Positions 44,124 to 55,738 are shown, numbered from the stretch's first letter. The stretch is 64,000 nucleotides of DNA from Cherax quadricarinatus (GCF_038502225.1 NC_091293.1:10881658-10945657); one strand, 5' to 3'. The notes: generated by a model not told the origin, from the sequence alone. Numbers and translations: made by a program.

Positions 44124-47100
44124 ATGGAGCGTTTACTGAAACCTGAGAGGCTAGACTGTGACCCCAGCTTATCAACGGCTGCTCAGGAATGGAAGCACTG
44201 GTTTAAGACTTTCGAAAACTTCTTGGGAGCCCTTCCTAAAGAAGATCTAGATAAACTAAGTCTGCTCATCAATTTTGTGTCACCTAAGATATATGAGGCT
44301 ATTTCTGAGTGTAATACCTACGAAGATGCTATCAAAACCCTCAAGTCTCAGTATATTAAACCTACAAATGAAATCTTTGCACGCTATCGCCTTGCAACTC
44401 GCCGCCAGCAGATTGATGAATCCTTAGAGGAATACTTTCAAGCACTGAAAATTTTAGGTAAGGACTGTCACTTCCAAGCAGTGACAGCTGCTCAGTATTG
44501 TGAAGAGTCCATCAGGGATGCTTTTATCAGTGGCCTGCAATCACCAATAATAAGGCAGCGTTTATTGGAGAATAAAACTCTCGACTTAGCCGCTGCCTTT
44601 GACCAGGCAAGAGCTCTAGATTCAGCCCAGAAGAATTCTGAAGTATACAGTACCACTCAGCCTTCTCGAGTGATAAGTGCTGCAATTCCTGACCAAGACT
44701 CTTGCAATGAAGTTACTGTGGAACCTGCCTCAGTGACAGCAGCAGCAGGTACGGTGTGTTTCTTTTGTGGTTTTTCAAGACATCCACGTCCAAAGTGTCC
44801 TGCTCGTGAAGCAATGTGCCATAAATGCCACAAGAAAGGTCACTTTGCAAAAGTATGTCGTGCTAATGCATCAACAAGAGCTAGTGCCTCCACACATTCC
44901 AGTGATCATGCGACACTAGCAACAGTGACTTCTGCGGCTACTCCAAATTCACTGTCAAAGGCAGTTGTGAAAGTATTCATCAAAGGAACAGAAGTAGATG
45001 GTCTTATTGATAGTGGCAGCTCAGAGAGTTTCATCAACCTTGACTTAGTTAAACGGCTCTCCTTGACTCTACATCACTCATCAGGTACCGTTTCCATGGC
45101 ATCAACATCTCTCTCTATTCAGACCTTAGGGTTTTGTAAGGTAAATCTCAGAGTTAATGGAAAGGATTATCAAGATGTACATTTAGCTATTCTGCCACAA
45201 CTGTGCTCTGATGTTATCCTTGGTCAGGACTTTCAGAAGCTGCATGGTAGTGTCACCTTAACATATGGAGGTGAACTGCCTCCTCTTGTTGTCTGTGGAC
45301 TTAGCACTTTAAGGGTAGACCCACCAAAGCTGTTTGCAAATCTTACCGCGGATTGCCATCCTATATCAGCTAAGTCACGCCGCTATTCTTATGAGGATCG
45401 GATGTTCATTGAGAAAGAAACTCAGAGGCTGCTGAAGGAGGGTATTATAGAACCGAGTGATTCCCCTTGGCGTGCACAGGTTGTTGTTGTTAAAGATGGT
45501 TATAGGAAACGGAGACTGGCTATCGATTACTCTGAGACAATCAACAAATTTACACTTCTTGATGGGTACCCTCTACCTCGAATTGATGATACAGTGAATA
45601 AAATTGCTCAGTACTATGTGTTTAGCACAATTGATCTACAGAGTGCCTATCATCAAGTCCCTATAAGGAATGAAGATAAACCATACACAGCGTTTCAGGC
45701 TAGTGATGGCCTGTATCAGTTTACCAGAGTCCCTTTTGGAGTCACCAATGGGGTAGCCTGCTTCCAACGAATTATGGATTCACTCATTCAGGAAGAGCAA
45801 CTCATGGGAACTTACGCGTATTTAGATAATGTTACCATTTGTGGCAAGACCCAGGAGGAACATGATGCAAACCTTGATAAGTTTTTGGAAGCCGCCAAGA
45901 AGAAAAATATCAGTTACAATGAGGAAAAGTGCACTTTTTCAACTAAAAGGCTTAGCATCCTTGGTTATGTAGTGGAAGGAGGTTCAATATTCCCAGACCC
46001 TGAACGACTACGACCTCTACGGGAACTTCCAATGCCTCAAGACAAAAAGTCACTCCGAAGAACTCTTGGTCTCTTTGCTTATTACTCACAATGGATCTAC
46101 AACTATTCAAGTAAAGTCCGCCCATTGAGTGCTACCACATTTCCTGTGACAAAGGAAGCAGAAGCCGCTTTCCATACTCTCAAACAGGACATTGAAAACT
46201 CAGTAGTTAAAGCCATTGATGAGTCCCTACCATTCGAAGTGGAAACGGATGCATCTGACATTGCCATTGCTGCAGTCTTATCTCAGGCAGGACGACCAGT
46301 AGCCTTCTTTTCGAGAACTTTTCAAGGATCAGAGAAATGTTACGCTGCTGTAGAAAAGGAAGCCCAGGCCATCATAGAAGCAGTTCGCCACTGGAGGCAT
46401 TATTTAACTGGTAGACGTTTCACCATAAGGACTGACCAACGGTCCGTGATGTATATGTTCGACAAGAAGCACAAAAGTAGGATAAAGAATGACAAGATAT
46501 TACGCTGGAGGATGGAACTATCGTGTTATGACTTTGATATTCTGTACCGACCGGGCCAAGAGAACATCTCACCTGATGCATTCTCTAGGTCCCACTGTGG
46601 AGCAGCATGTCATGATTTGCAATCACTCTCAGCACTCCACAAGGCTTTGTGTCACCCAGGAGTTACACGCCTGTACCATTTTGTCAAATCAAAGAACATG
46701 CCCTACTCAGTGGAAGATGTGCGACAAGTGATCAGAGCATGCAGAGTATGTGCAGAGTGCAAGCCAAACTTTCATCAGCCAGAGAAGACTCATCTCATAA
46801 AATCCACCCAGCCTTTCGAAAGATTGAATATAGATTTCAAAGGACCTCTACCAAGCACAAATCAGAATAGGTATTTCCTTAACATAGTAGATGAATATTC
46901 AAGGTTTCCCTTTGTATTCCCCTGTGCAAATATGGCTGCTTCAACTGTTATTAGTTGTCTTTCACAGTTGTTCTCTATTTTTGGTATGCCAGCTTATATC
47001 CATTCAGACAGGGGATCCTCGTTCATGAGTAACGAACTCCAGGAGTTTTTGGCTAGCAAAGGTATTGCCTGCAGCAGAACAACAAGCTACAACCCTCAAG

Positions 47101-47711
47101 GCAATGGTCAAGTGGAGCGGTTCAATGGTACTATATGGAAGGCAGTTACAATGACATTGAAGTCGCGCAATCTACCTGTTCAACACTGGCAAACTGTCCT
47201 ACCTGATGCTCTTCACTCTATTAGATCATTGCTGTGCACAGCTACTAATGCAACCCCTCATGAAAGACTCCTCAACTATTCACGTCGTTCCTCTACGGGA
47301 GCCTCCGTGCCCACTTGGTTATGTCATCCTGGACCCGTTCTCCTGAAGAGTCACCGTAGAATGAACAAGACAGATCCTTTAGTGGAAGAGGTAGAGCTCC
47401 TGCAAGCTAATCCACATTACGCCCACATTCGCTACCAAAATGGTGAAGAGACTACAGTATCTACAAGACATTTAGCCCCAGTTGAAATCCCCATTAGTGT
47501 GGAATCTCAAGATACACCAATAGATGTGAAAGATGCTTCGTTTTCTCCTGGAAAGCCCCTTGAGACTACCCCTATGGAAATAGAGGATTCTGCTCCAGCA
47601 GTTAATCAAACCCCGCTGGAAAATATCGAACCTGGTGGAGAGGCTCAAGGGCTACGAAGGTCGGGACGTGTACGTCGCCCACCTAACAGTTTGGGAGATT
47701 ACTGTCTCTGA
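44124..47711 (+). CDS. gag-pol: Gag-Pol polyprotein of a Ty3/gypsy-type retrotransposon
   Basis: 1,195 codons in one frame, with no frameshift between gag and pol. Gag occupies residues about 1-210. Zinc knuckles follow ([14 protein letters not shown], then [14 protein letters not shown]). Protease has catalytic DSG at 296-298. RT spans about 420-610; its active-site box reads YLDN at 566-569 instead of the usual YxDD. RNase H begins near ETDASD and ends at about 830 with NISPDAFSR. Integrase has an HHCC-like zinc region with CRVCAEC, then the DDE triad Asp904, Asp962 and Glu998 (spacing 57 and 35 residues between). A basic C-terminus ends at 47711. The start is the first Met after the LTR leader. 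The frame is intact and the LTRs identical, so the copy is young. Whether the Asn in the RT box permits activity is unknown from sequence. Confidence 0.93.
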   Translation: MERLLKPERLDCDPSLSTAAQEWKHWFKTFENFLGALPKEDLDKLSLLINFVSPKIYEAISECNTYEDAIKTLKSQYIKPTNEIFARYRLATRRQQIDESLEEYFQALKILGKDCHFQAVTAAQYCEESIRDAFISGLQSPIIRQRLLENKTLDLAAAFDQARALDSAQKNSEVYSTTQPSRVISAAIPDQDSCNEVTVEPASVTAAAGTVCFFCGFSRHPRPKCPAREAMCHKCHKKGHFAKVCRANASTRASASTHSSDHATLATVTSAATPNSLSKAVVKVFIKGTEVDGLIDSGSSESFINLDLVKRLSLTLHHSSGTVSMASTSLSIQTLGFCKVNLRVNGKDYQDVHLAILPQLCSDVILGQDFQKLHGSVTLTYGGELPPLVVCGLSTLRVDPPKLFANLTADCHPISAKSRRYSYEDRMFIEKETQRLLKEGIIEPSDSPWRAQVVVVKDGYRKRRLAIDYSETINKFTLLDGYPLPRIDDTVNKIAQYYVFSTIDLQSAYHQVPIRNEDKPYTAFQASDGLYQFTRVPFGVTNGVACFQRIMDSLIQEEQLMGTYAYLDNVTICGKTQEEHDANLDKFLEAAKKKNISYNEEKCTFSTKRLSILGYVVEGGSIFPDPERLRPLRELPMPQDKKSLRRTLGLFAYYSQWIYNYSSKVRPLSATTFPVTKEAEAAFHTLKQDIENSVVKAIDESLPFEVETDASDIAIAAVLSQAGRPVAFFSRTFQGSEKCYAAVEKEAQAIIEAVRHWRHYLTGRRFTIRTDQRSVMYMFDKKHKSRIKNDKILRWRMELSCYDFDILYRPGQENISPDAFSRSHCGAACHDLQSLSALHKALCHPGVTRLYHFVKSKNMPYSVEDVRQVIRACRVCAECKPNFHQPEKTHLIKSTQPFERLNIDFKGPLPSTNQNRYFLNIVDEYSRFPFVFPCANMAASTVISCLSQLFSIFGMPAYIHSDRGSSFMSNELQEFLASKGIACSRTTSYNPQGNGQVERFNGTIWKAVTMTLKSRNLPVQHWQTVLPDALHSIRSLLCTATNATPHERLLNYSRRSSTGASVPTWLCHPGPVLLKSHRRMNKTDPLVEEVELLQANPHYAHIRYQNGEETTVSTRHLAPVEIPISVESQDTPIDVKDASFSPGKPLETTPMEIEDSAPAVNQTPLENIEPGGEAQGLRRSGRVRRPPNSLGDYCL

Positions 47712-47717
47712 TATTTT

Positions 47718-47730
47718 AGAAGGGGGAGAT
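47718..47730 (+). other. Polypurine tract of the Ty3-like element
   Basis: AGAAGGGGGAGAT directly precedes the 3' LTR; the purine run is the expected plus-strand primer site. Confidence 0.8.
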
Positions 47731-48003
47731 TGTAGTGATACTGGTCCTGTGGGGAGCAGCAGCAGGATAATACTGCACCACCTCTTGGGGCCCTTAACAA
47801 CAACAACAGTTTGGTGTGTGTGATGGGCGCCAACACACGGTGTGATTCTCTCCTCCTCTATTTATATATATATACATTAGTCATGCAGATTACATGGTGA
47901 GTTTAAATATGTGGCCTGTAGTTATAACTTTTCTCTTGACATATGCAAGACATCACCATCCCTGTAGAAGCCTAGAGATAAGGCCTGTGTTTCTATCACA
48001 ACA
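47731..48003 (+). repeat. 3' LTR of the Ty3-like element
   Basis: 273 bp, identical by eye to 43789-44061. Confidence 0.92.
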
Positions 48004-48715
48004 ATGTGCTAGAAGCGATGGCGACTCTGGTGTTAGCTTGTGAAAGAACTTTTGAGACGTTCAGTGCAACCTGACTGTTGGGAAGAATTATAACTTTGCT
48101 GGGAGTGGTGTTGATGCGTGGAGAATTTATGATCTGAAGAGCTCTTTTCTTGCAGTCTTTGATGAAAAAAGGAGGAAAATGTAACTCTGTGAATGTTTGG
48201 TGAATATATGTACACTCCTCGTCAAGAAACTCAGGACTACAAATTCGGTATGCTCTTAGGAAAAACCCGATGATGATGCCTCTTTTGGTCTTGGTATCTT
48301 GACTGGAATAGAAGTGTGTGAGATCATTTTTATTGGTGGGTTTCCGATAAACTTGAAATCTTAGGTTGTTGTCTACTTTGTGAATGAGGACGTCGAGGAA
48401 AGGTAGCTTGTCATTGGACTCTTCTTCTAGTGTAAACTGGATCGCCGGTTCAACTGCGTTGAGCCTTGCCTGAAGATCCCGTACATCAAAACGTTTTGGA
48501 GTTATTACGAGGACATCGTCCACGTAACGTAACTAAGTGACGCTTGAAGGGATGATGTTGGCGAAGTGTTCGGACTCTAGGTGTTCCATGTATAAGTTGG
48601 CTAGGACGGCACTTATGGGGGACCCCATTCCCATGCCGTAGGTTTGTTTGTAGAGCTTGTTATTGAAAGAAAAACAGTTGAAATTAACACAGAGTTCAAT
48701 TAAGTCAACAAAATC
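48004..48715 (-). pseudogene. PLE family A left copy 2, RT part, with nonsense codon
   Basis: Continuation of 43271-43788 beyond the Ty3-like insertion. It reads YVDDVLV-type RT sequence from about 48523 down. At about 48532 a TGG codon (in SVTWLRY of the other copies) is TAG. The downstream TGC that is mutated in copy 1 near 39075 is intact here, so the two left copies decayed separately after duplication. Confidence 0.82.
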
Positions 48716-48942
48716 AACTCAATCTAGTTACCAGGAACCATAGACACAGTGACAGCAACTTCCAGAAGGGTTATATACAGGGCCTTCTCACTGCAGCTTT
48801 ATGTGAACCTTCTTCTTCTAATCTTCCTAGACGATACATCACTGCCCTTAAGAACCTCGCCAACGACCCCAACATTATCGTCACCACCGCCGACAAAGGA
48901 GGTGGAGTCGTCATCCTCAACACCAGTGACTACAACACTAAA

Positions 48943-50517
48943 ATGATGGACCTTTTGAATGATCAATCTACATACGAACCCATCAGCACTCAACAGTGGG
49001 AGACGCTCACCAAAGATTTTCTATACAAAACCAGACAAATACTCAAACGCACTAGAGAAGGGAAGAAACTTCTGTACTTGTTACCAAGCAACCCTAAACC
49101 AGCACACATGTATGGTTTACCCAAGACCCATAAACACAATATTCCTCTCAGACCAGTCACGTCAGGAATAGGCAGTGCTCCACACAAACTAGCCGGAGTT
49201 CTTGCCAAACATCTTTCCTGCCTTCTGGGGACCATCAGCCCCGCTCATCTTAAACACTCAGGTGACCTTCTCAACCGCATCCGTAACCTCTCCATCCGTA
49301 ACAAGAAACTAAGCAGTTTGGATGTGACTTCCCTCTTCACAAAAGTACCTACCAAAAAAGCCATCGAGGTTCTACGACGTAAAGTCAATCAGGACCTTAA
49401 TCTTCCTCTACCTCCCGGAGATTTTGTTGACTTAATTGAACTCTGTGTTAATTTCAACTGTTTTTCTTTCAATAACAAGCTCTACAAACAAACCTACGGC
49501 ATGGGAATGGGGTCCCCCATAAGTGCCGTCCTAGCCAACTTATACATGGAACACCTAGAGTCCGAACACTTCGCCAACATCATCCCTTCAAGCGTCACTT
49601 GGTTACGTTACGTGGACGATGTCCTCGTAATAACTCCAAAACGTTTTGATGTACGGGATCTTCAGGCAAGGCTCAACGCAGTTGAACCGGCGATCCAGTT
49701 TACACTAGAAGAAGAGTCCAATGACAAGCTACCTTTCCTCGACGTCCTCATTCACAAAGTAGACAACAACCTAAGATTTCAAGTTTATCGGAAACCCACC
49801 AATAAAAATGATCTCACACACTTCTATTCCAGTCAAGATACCAAGACCAAAAGAGGCATCATCATCGGGTTTTTCCTAAGAGCATACCGAATTTGTAGTC
49901 CTGAGTTTCTTGACGAGGAGTGTACATACATTCACCAAACATTCACAGAGTTACATTTTCCTCCTTTTTTCATCAAAGACTGCAAGAAAAGAGCTCTTCA
50001 GATCATAAATTCTCCACGCATCAACACCACTCCCAGCAAAGTTATAATTCTTCCCAACAGTCAGGTTGCACTGAACGTCTCAAAAGTTCTTTCACAAGCT
50101 AACACCAGAGTCGCCATCGCTTCTAGCACTTCAATAAAGGATATAACCAGGACAAAATCCAAGCACCACGAACCAGTCAATGCAGGAGTTTACACTATAC
50201 CCTGTGGAGGCTGTGACAAGATTTACGTAGGTGAAACAGCCAGAAACCTCGACACCCGCCTCAATGAACACATTTACGCATGTAGGAACGATAACTTGAA
50301 CAACGCCTGTGTACAACACCGAAATTCTACCAATCATCTCATGAAATTCCGAGACGCCCAATTAGTGATCAAAGAAACTAATTTCCGCAGACGCAAGTGC
50401 CTCGAATCAGCACTGATCGCTGTTTCGAATACAATTCAACAAAACAACGGCAGCTTCACCATCTCCGAAGTCTTAGCAAGAATCCTCCTGAAAACAGTAA
50501 ACCCTGCCATCACATAG
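48943..50517 (+). CDS. Penelope-like element RT with C-terminal GIY-YIG endonuclease, open frame
   Basis: 524 codons from the first Met; the frame is open upstream to the inversion point near 48715 and encodes PLE-like sequence there (LPRRYITALKNL, TTADKGGGVVIL), so the real N-terminus is missing. RT motifs: HMYGLPKTHK, SLDVTSLFTKVP, GMGMGSPISAVLANLYM and catalytic YVDDVLV. A linker follows. The GIY-YIG nuclease starts at GVYTIPC and continues with the CGGC cysteines, KIYVGETARNLDTRLNEH and the CVQHRNSTNHLMKF block. PLE proteins nick the target and prime reverse transcription of their RNA. Lacking a 5' end, this copy is probably not independently mobile, but the catalytic parts look intact. 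Confidence 0.9.
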   Translation: MMDLLNDQSTYEPISTQQWETLTKDFLYKTRQILKRTREGKKLLYLLPSNPKPAHMYGLPKTHKHNIPLRPVTSGIGSAPHKLAGVLAKHLSCLLGTISPAHLKHSGDLLNRIRNLSIRNKKLSSLDVTSLFTKVPTKKAIEVLRRKVNQDLNLPLPPGDFVDLIELCVNFNCFSFNNKLYKQTYGMGMGSPISAVLANLYMEHLESEHFANIIPSSVTWLRYVDDVLVITPKRFDVRDLQARLNAVEPAIQFTLEEESNDKLPFLDVLIHKVDNNLRFQVYRKPTNKNDLTHFYSSQDTKTKRGIIIGFFLRAYRICSPEFLDEECTYIHQTFTELHFPPFFIKDCKKRALQIINSPRINTTPSKVIILPNSQVALNVSKVLSQANTRVAIASSTSIKDITRTKSKHHEPVNAGVYTIPCGGCDKIYVGETARNLDTRLNEHIYACRNDNLNNACVQHRNSTNHLMKFRDAQLVIKETNFRRRKCLESALIAVSNTIQQNNGSFTISEVLARILLKTVNPAIT

Positions 50518-50794
50518 TCTCTCCTGTTATACTACACACAGCACAGAGAGTGAACACTGAAACAAGCTGCCTCATTCCAGTCTATATTTGTCCAACCTAT
50601 TTTTATGTTACCCAAGTAATAGCTTTTATATCCTTTTACTCATGTACGAATTAATTGCTCTACCTTATCGTATTACTTTTGTCACTACCACTACTACTAC
50701 TACTACCACTAGTGAACATCGAAATGGTACCTCACTAGTATTACACCTCACTCTGAGCCTTTATATACCCTCTGTGTCCATGTATTGTTTGTAA

Positions 50795-50831
50795 TGGCTT
50801 GATAAAGCTCCTGGAGAGCGAAACGTTGCCA
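50795..50831 (+). ncRNA. Hammerhead-ribozyme-like motif (PLE family A)
   Basis: Identical in elements to 41718-41754: UGGC/GCCA stem I, core UUGAUAA, GCUC/GAGC stem II, GAAA, GUU triplet. Confidence 0.6.
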
Positions 50832-50918
50832 CAATAAACGTCACATTAGTTGCACTTGTGTCCTTTTACTTTACATATTGTCGGTAATTCTACCAACTTT
50901 ATTACATGTCAGCATTGT

Positions 50919-53900
50919 TGTGGTGACTACACTGAAGCACAGTTGTTGTGGCTCCCAACCAGCAGTGTAGTGGTGAATTCACTGTAGCACAATGGTAGTA
51001 ACTCCGAAACCAGCAGTGTAGTGGTGACTACACTGTAGCACAGTGGTGGTGACTATCCAGGCCAGCAGTATAGTGGTGACTACACTGCTGCACAGTGGTA
51101 GAGACTTCCAAGCCAGCAGTGTAGTGATGACTTCACTTTTGCACTGTGGTGGTGATTACCCAAGCCAGCAGTGTAGTGGTGACTACACTGTAGCACAGTG
51201 GTAGTGACTCCCAAGCCAGCAGTGTATTGGTGACTACACTGTAACATAGTTGTGGTGACTCCCAAGCCAGCAGTGTAGTGGTGACTCCACTGTTGCACAG
51301 TGGTAGTTACTTCTAAGCCAGCAGTGTAGTGGTGACTACACTGTAGCACAGTGGTGGTGACTCCCAAGCCAGCAGTGTAGTGGTGACTTCACTGTAGCAC
51401 AGTGGTTGTGACTTCCATGCCAGCAGTGTAGTGGTGACTACACTGTAGCACAGTGGTAGTGACTCCCAAGCCAGCAGTGTAGTGGTGACTACACTGTAGC
51501 ACCGTGGTAGTGACTCCCAAACCAGCAGTGTAGTGGTGACTACACTGTAGCACAAAGGTATTGACTACCAAGCTAGCAGTGTAGTGGTGACTACACTGTA
51601 GCACCGTGGTTGTGACTATCCCAGCCAGCAGTGTAGTGGTGACTACACTCTAGCACAGTGGTAGTGGCTCCCAAGCCAGCAGTGTAGTGGTGACCACACT
51701 GTAGCACCGTGATGGTGACTACCCAAGCCAGCAGTGTAGTGGTGTCTACACTGTAGCATAGCGGTGGTGACTACCCAAGCCAGCAATGTAGTGGTGACTA
51801 CACTTTGGCACAGTGGTGGTGACTTCCAAGCTAGCAGTGTAGTGGTGACTACACTGTAGCACAGTGGTAGTGACTCCCAAGCCAGCAGTGTATTGGTGAC
51901 TACACTCTAGCACAGTGGTGGTGACTACCCAAGCCATCAGTGTAGTGGTGACTGCACTGTAGCACCGTGGTAGTGACTCCCAAGCCAGCAATATAGTGGT
52001 GACTGCACTGTAGCATAGTGGTGGTGACTACCCAAGCCAGCAATGTAGTGGTGACTACACTTTGGCACAGTGGTGGTGACTTCCAAGCTAGCAGTGTAGT
52101 GGTGACTACACTGTAGCACAGTGGTAGTGACTCCCAAGCCAGCAGTGTATTGGTGACTACACTCTAGCACAGTGGTGGTGACTACCCAAGCCATCAGTGT
52201 AGTGGTGACTGCACTGTAGCACAGTGGTGGTGACTACCCAAGCTAGCAATGTAGTGTGGACTTCACTGTAGCACTGTGGTGGTGACTCCCAAGCCAACAG
52301 TGTAGTGGTTACTACACTGTAGCACAGTTGTGGTGGCTACCAACCAGCAGTGTAGTGTTGACTACACTGTAGCACAATGGTAGTGACTCCCAAGCTAGCA
52401 ATGTATTGTTGACTACACTTTAGCTCCGTGGTGGTGACTTCTTAAGCCAGCAGTGTAGTGGTGACTACACTGTAGCACTGGAGCAGTGACACCCAAGCCA
52501 GCAGTGCAGTGATGACTGCACTGTAGCACCGTGGTGGTGATTACCCAAGCCAGCAAAGTAATGGTAAATGCACTGTAGCACAGTGGTAGTGACTCCCAAG
52601 CCAGCAATGTAGTGGAGACTGCACTGTAGCACAGTGGTAGTGACTCCCAAGCCAGCAGTGTATTGGTGACTACTCTGTAGCACCGTGGTAGTGACTCCCA
52701 AGCCAGCAGTGTATTGGTGACTACTCTGTAGCACCGTGGTAGTGATCTCACGCCAACATTGTAGTGGTGACTGCACTGTAGGACAGTGGTGGTGTCTACC
52801 CAAGCCAGCAACGTAGTGGTGACTACACTGTAACGCAGTGGTGGTGACTTCCATGCCAGCAGTGTAGTGGTGACTACACTGTAGCACACTGGTAGTGACT
52901 CCCAAGCCAGCAGTGTATTGGGGACTACACTGTAGCACCGTGGTAGTGACTCCCAAGCCAGCAGTGTAGTGGTGACTACACTGTAGCACGGTGGTGGTGA
53001 CTACCCAAGCCAGCAATGTAGTGGTGTCTACACTGTTGCACAGTGGTGGTGACTACCCAAGCGAGCAATGTAGTGGTGACTACACTGTAGCACAGTGGTG
53101 GTGACTCCCAACCAGCAGTGTAGTGGTGACTACACTGTAGCACAATGGTAGTAACTCCCAAGCCAGCAATGTATTGGTGACTACACTGTAGCACCGTGGT
53201 GGTGACTACTCAATCCAGCAGTGTAGTTGTGACTACACTGTCGCACAGTGGTAGTGACTCCCAAACTAGCAGTGTAGTGGTGACTACACTGTAGCACCGT
53301 GGTGGTGACTATCCAGGCCAGCAGTATAGTGGTGACTACACTGCTGCACAGTGGTAGAGACTTTCAAGCCAGCAGTGTAGTGATGACTACACTGTTGCAC
53401 TGTGGTGGTGACTACCCAAGCCAGCAGTGTAGTGGTGACTACACTGTAGCACCGTGGTGGTGACTACATAATCCAGCAATGTAATGGTGACTGCACTGTA
53501 GCACAATGGTGGTGATTACCCAAGCCAGCAATGTAGTGTTGACTACACTGTAACACAGTGGTGGTGACTCCCAAGCCAGCAGTGTAATGGTGACTACACT
53601 GTAGCACAGTGGTAGTGACTCCCAACCAGCAGTGTAGTGGTGACTACACTGTAGCACAATGGTATTGACTCCCAAGCTAGCATTGTAGTGGTGACTACAC
53701 TGTAGCACCGTGGTGGTGACTACCCAAGCTAGCAGTGTAGTGGTGACTACACTGTAGCACAGTGGTAGTGACTCCCAAGCCAGCAGTGTAGTGGTGACTA
53801 CACTGTAGCACCGTGGTGGTGACTACCCAAACCAGCAGTGTAGTGGTGACTACACTGTAGCATAGCGGTGGTGACTACCCAAGCCAGCAATGTAGTGGTG

Positions 53901-54108
53901 ACTGCACTGTAGCACCTTGGTTGTGACTCCCAAGCCAGCAGTGTAGTGGTGACTACACTGTAGTACCGTGATGGTGACTACCCAAGCCAGCAGTATAGTC
54001 GTGACTACACTGTAGCACAGTGGTAGTGACTCCCAAGCCAGCAATATAGTGGTGACTACACTGTAGCATAGTGGTGGTGACTCCAAAGGCAGCAGTGTAG
54101 TGGTGACT
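50919..54108 (+). repeat. 51-bp satellite, right segment
   Basis: About 62 diverged units. A block of five units (255 bp) at about 51780-51963 recurs at about 52035-52218. The array ends at 'gactacactgactgcg'. Confidence 0.95.
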
Positions 54109-54440
54109 ACACTGACTGCGTCTCAGCTCATTCTCGTGTCATCTCCTACCTTGGTACGTCATTTCTTTACCTTATTTTCCTCCACGACTGGTTCCACAGG
54201 AATCGACTAACACCCAGAAACCTACTTATTGCTTTGTGAATGAAGGTAGCAGATGTAAGGAGAGCTCACTGTCCTGCTTGTCCGGCTTTTCCTGTTTACT
54301 GTAATTTTTACTACTGAATCTATGATTGCTTAGTTAAGCTTAAGTTAATTTTAAGTTTGTCATAATGCTCTGCATACAAAGGGCTTTTGGCATGTACACC
54401 CAACTACTATAATTCCTTGTACAACTATGTATTATGTCCA
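54109..54440. other. Unclassified sequence
   Basis: No gene or repeat recognised; AATAAA occurs at about 54440. Confidence 0.45.
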
Positions 54441-54445
54441 AATAA

Positions 54446-54447
54446 AC

Positions 54448-54502
<55 letters not shown>

Positions 54503-54555
54503 GTTGTTGTTATTATTATTTTTATTATTTTTTTTATTTTTTTTATTATTATTTG
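54446..54555 (+). repeat. ATT/TTA microsatellite
   Basis: Triplet run of about 110 bp with a TTG interruption near 54502 and a T-rich end. Confidence 0.95.
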
Positions 54556-55171
54556 GTTCATGCTTTGGCCAGTGACCTACTAATTGATAACCTTCGATTA
54601 GCTGAGTACGAGGTTCAGTCCTCATTAGCAGGTCATCAGAGGTCTTGGAGGATAAGAATATAATAATGGAGGAACAAGGATGCAGACCTGCGTGACTTTA
54701 TTTGACAAGTCTTTCTCAAATTGAACCCTTTCCACTTCTAACTCCTATATTTATCCAGCCCATTGTCAAAGCTGCCTAGCCCATTCTCAAAGCAATGTTT
54801 TCCTAGTGTGTAATGTAGGTAAGAAGAGAGTGAAACGTTGACCGTTGTCAGGAACCGGGAGTTGTCGCAGACGAACAGCGATAACGTGCCCTGGTTGTCC
54901 CTCCATGTATCTCGCCGGAGGTTTGTTGATATGTTGACGACAATAGGATTTTTTTTTGTCAAAGGAAAATCTATGATTTTTTTATTTTTTCTAATGTGGG
55001 AATTTTCCCTTAGGATAACCCCAGGCAGTGGAAGTTTCGGTCACCTTTTCCCAAAGATCTCACGCTGTTTGACCGTTCAGCCCCGCTACAAATTAAGAGA
55101 GGTTACGCCATAAGACGATGATACAGTAGGTCCTTGAAGCTCCCTGTCTCAAGAACACAATGGAAAAATAA
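54556..55171. other. Unclassified sequence, possible PLE debris
   Basis: No gene recognised. 'gagtgaaacgttgacc' near 54828 recalls the GAAACGTT of PLE ends but lacks the rest of the motif. Confidence 0.4.
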
Positions 55172-55236
55172 GAAGCGAGCGAGACATTTGGGTATCTTTA
55201 TTGCTTAATAAGGATACCCACAAATGTGTCATTCAT
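55172..55236. mobile_element. Imperfect palindrome of a PLE end
   Basis: 'gacatttgggtatctttatt' and 'taaggatacccacaaatgtgtc' are near reverse complements around 'gcttaa'. The 'ataaggatacccacaaatgtgtc' type of end follows a hammerhead in decapod PLEs, which is inference here. Confidence 0.6.
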
Positions 55237-55590
55237 CACCGTGCCGGCGTGATGTACTATCATTAAAACTCACAACACAAGGCAGTGGCCATCAGAGCAA
55301 CACATGCGTGTGTTGTTCTTTCATCAACACATGTAATGTTTGTGTTTTAGCGCGATTTTCTGAGCATTTATGCATGTGTTAATGTTTGTGTTATATCAGT
55401 ACCTGTGTTATTGTGTTAGTATTATTCTACAATTTGTGTTTCTCCACACTGGAAGATGGTTCAGGTGTTCCAGACTATGGAGCAGAACTCGTCTCCAGGC
55501 TGAGGGATTGATCACCTCAAAACTAAGTTTTCGAGGGTGATGAACTGATTAATTCGTCTTCATGTCTACATTGCTTCTGCTGCTTGCTAT
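55237..55590. other. Unclassified sequence
   Basis: No gene. Repeated 'gtgttttgtgtt/atgtttgtgtt'-like words occur. It may be the 3' UTR leading to the hammerhead at 55592. Confidence 0.4.
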
Positions 55591-55591
55591 G

Positions 55592-55637
55592 TATTCGACT
55601 GAAGAAGCCTACTGTGTAGGCGAAACGTTTCGGAATA
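55592..55637 (+). ncRNA. Hammerhead ribozyme motif with standard core (PLE family C)
   Basis: Stem I UAUUCGA (55592-55598) pairs with UCGGAAUA (55630-55637), with one bulged G. The core is CUGAAGA (55599-55605), the exact CUGANGA consensus. One A follows, then stem II GCCUAC/GUAGGC around UGU, GAAA (55622-55625), a two-pair stem III (AC/GU) and the GUU triplet, cleavage expected after 55629. 'aataaagacacc' then follows, as at other PLE ends. Confidence 0.65.
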
Positions 55638-55738
55638 AAGACACCTAACTGTTGCACATGCATATCGTTGTTATAATCACATAAAAACTGAATACAAGTT
55701 GAAGCCAGAGGCTAGAAGAAGCCTTCGAGGAGCCTTGG

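Larger units (their letters stand above)
43789..48003 (+). mobile_element. Ty3/gypsy-type LTR retrotransposon, structurally complete
   Basis: Two 273-bp LTRs that look identical, one long gag-pol frame, and a polypurine tract. Flanks are AAGTG on the left and ATGTG on the right, a 5-bp target duplication with one mismatch. The uninterrupted target is seen in the other PLE copy near 38925. There is no env-like frame. Confidence 0.93.
42916..50904. mobile_element. PLE family A inverted pair, copy 2, hosting a Ty3-like element
   Basis: Same structure as 38068-41827, with the same CATGTCAGCATTGT duplication at 42902-42915 and 50905-50918. The left copy is split at 43788/48004 by the LTR element. 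Confidence 0.9.
42579..51650 (+). repeat. Tandem segmental duplication, copy 2 (contains a later Ty3-like insertion)
   Basis: Equivalent to 37727-42578, with 4.2 kb of Ty3-like element added at 43789-48003. Confidence 0.85.

Noticed and set aside
54387..54663. Frames of poly-Leu, poly-Tyr and poly-Asn
   Set aside because: Translations of the ATT microsatellite.
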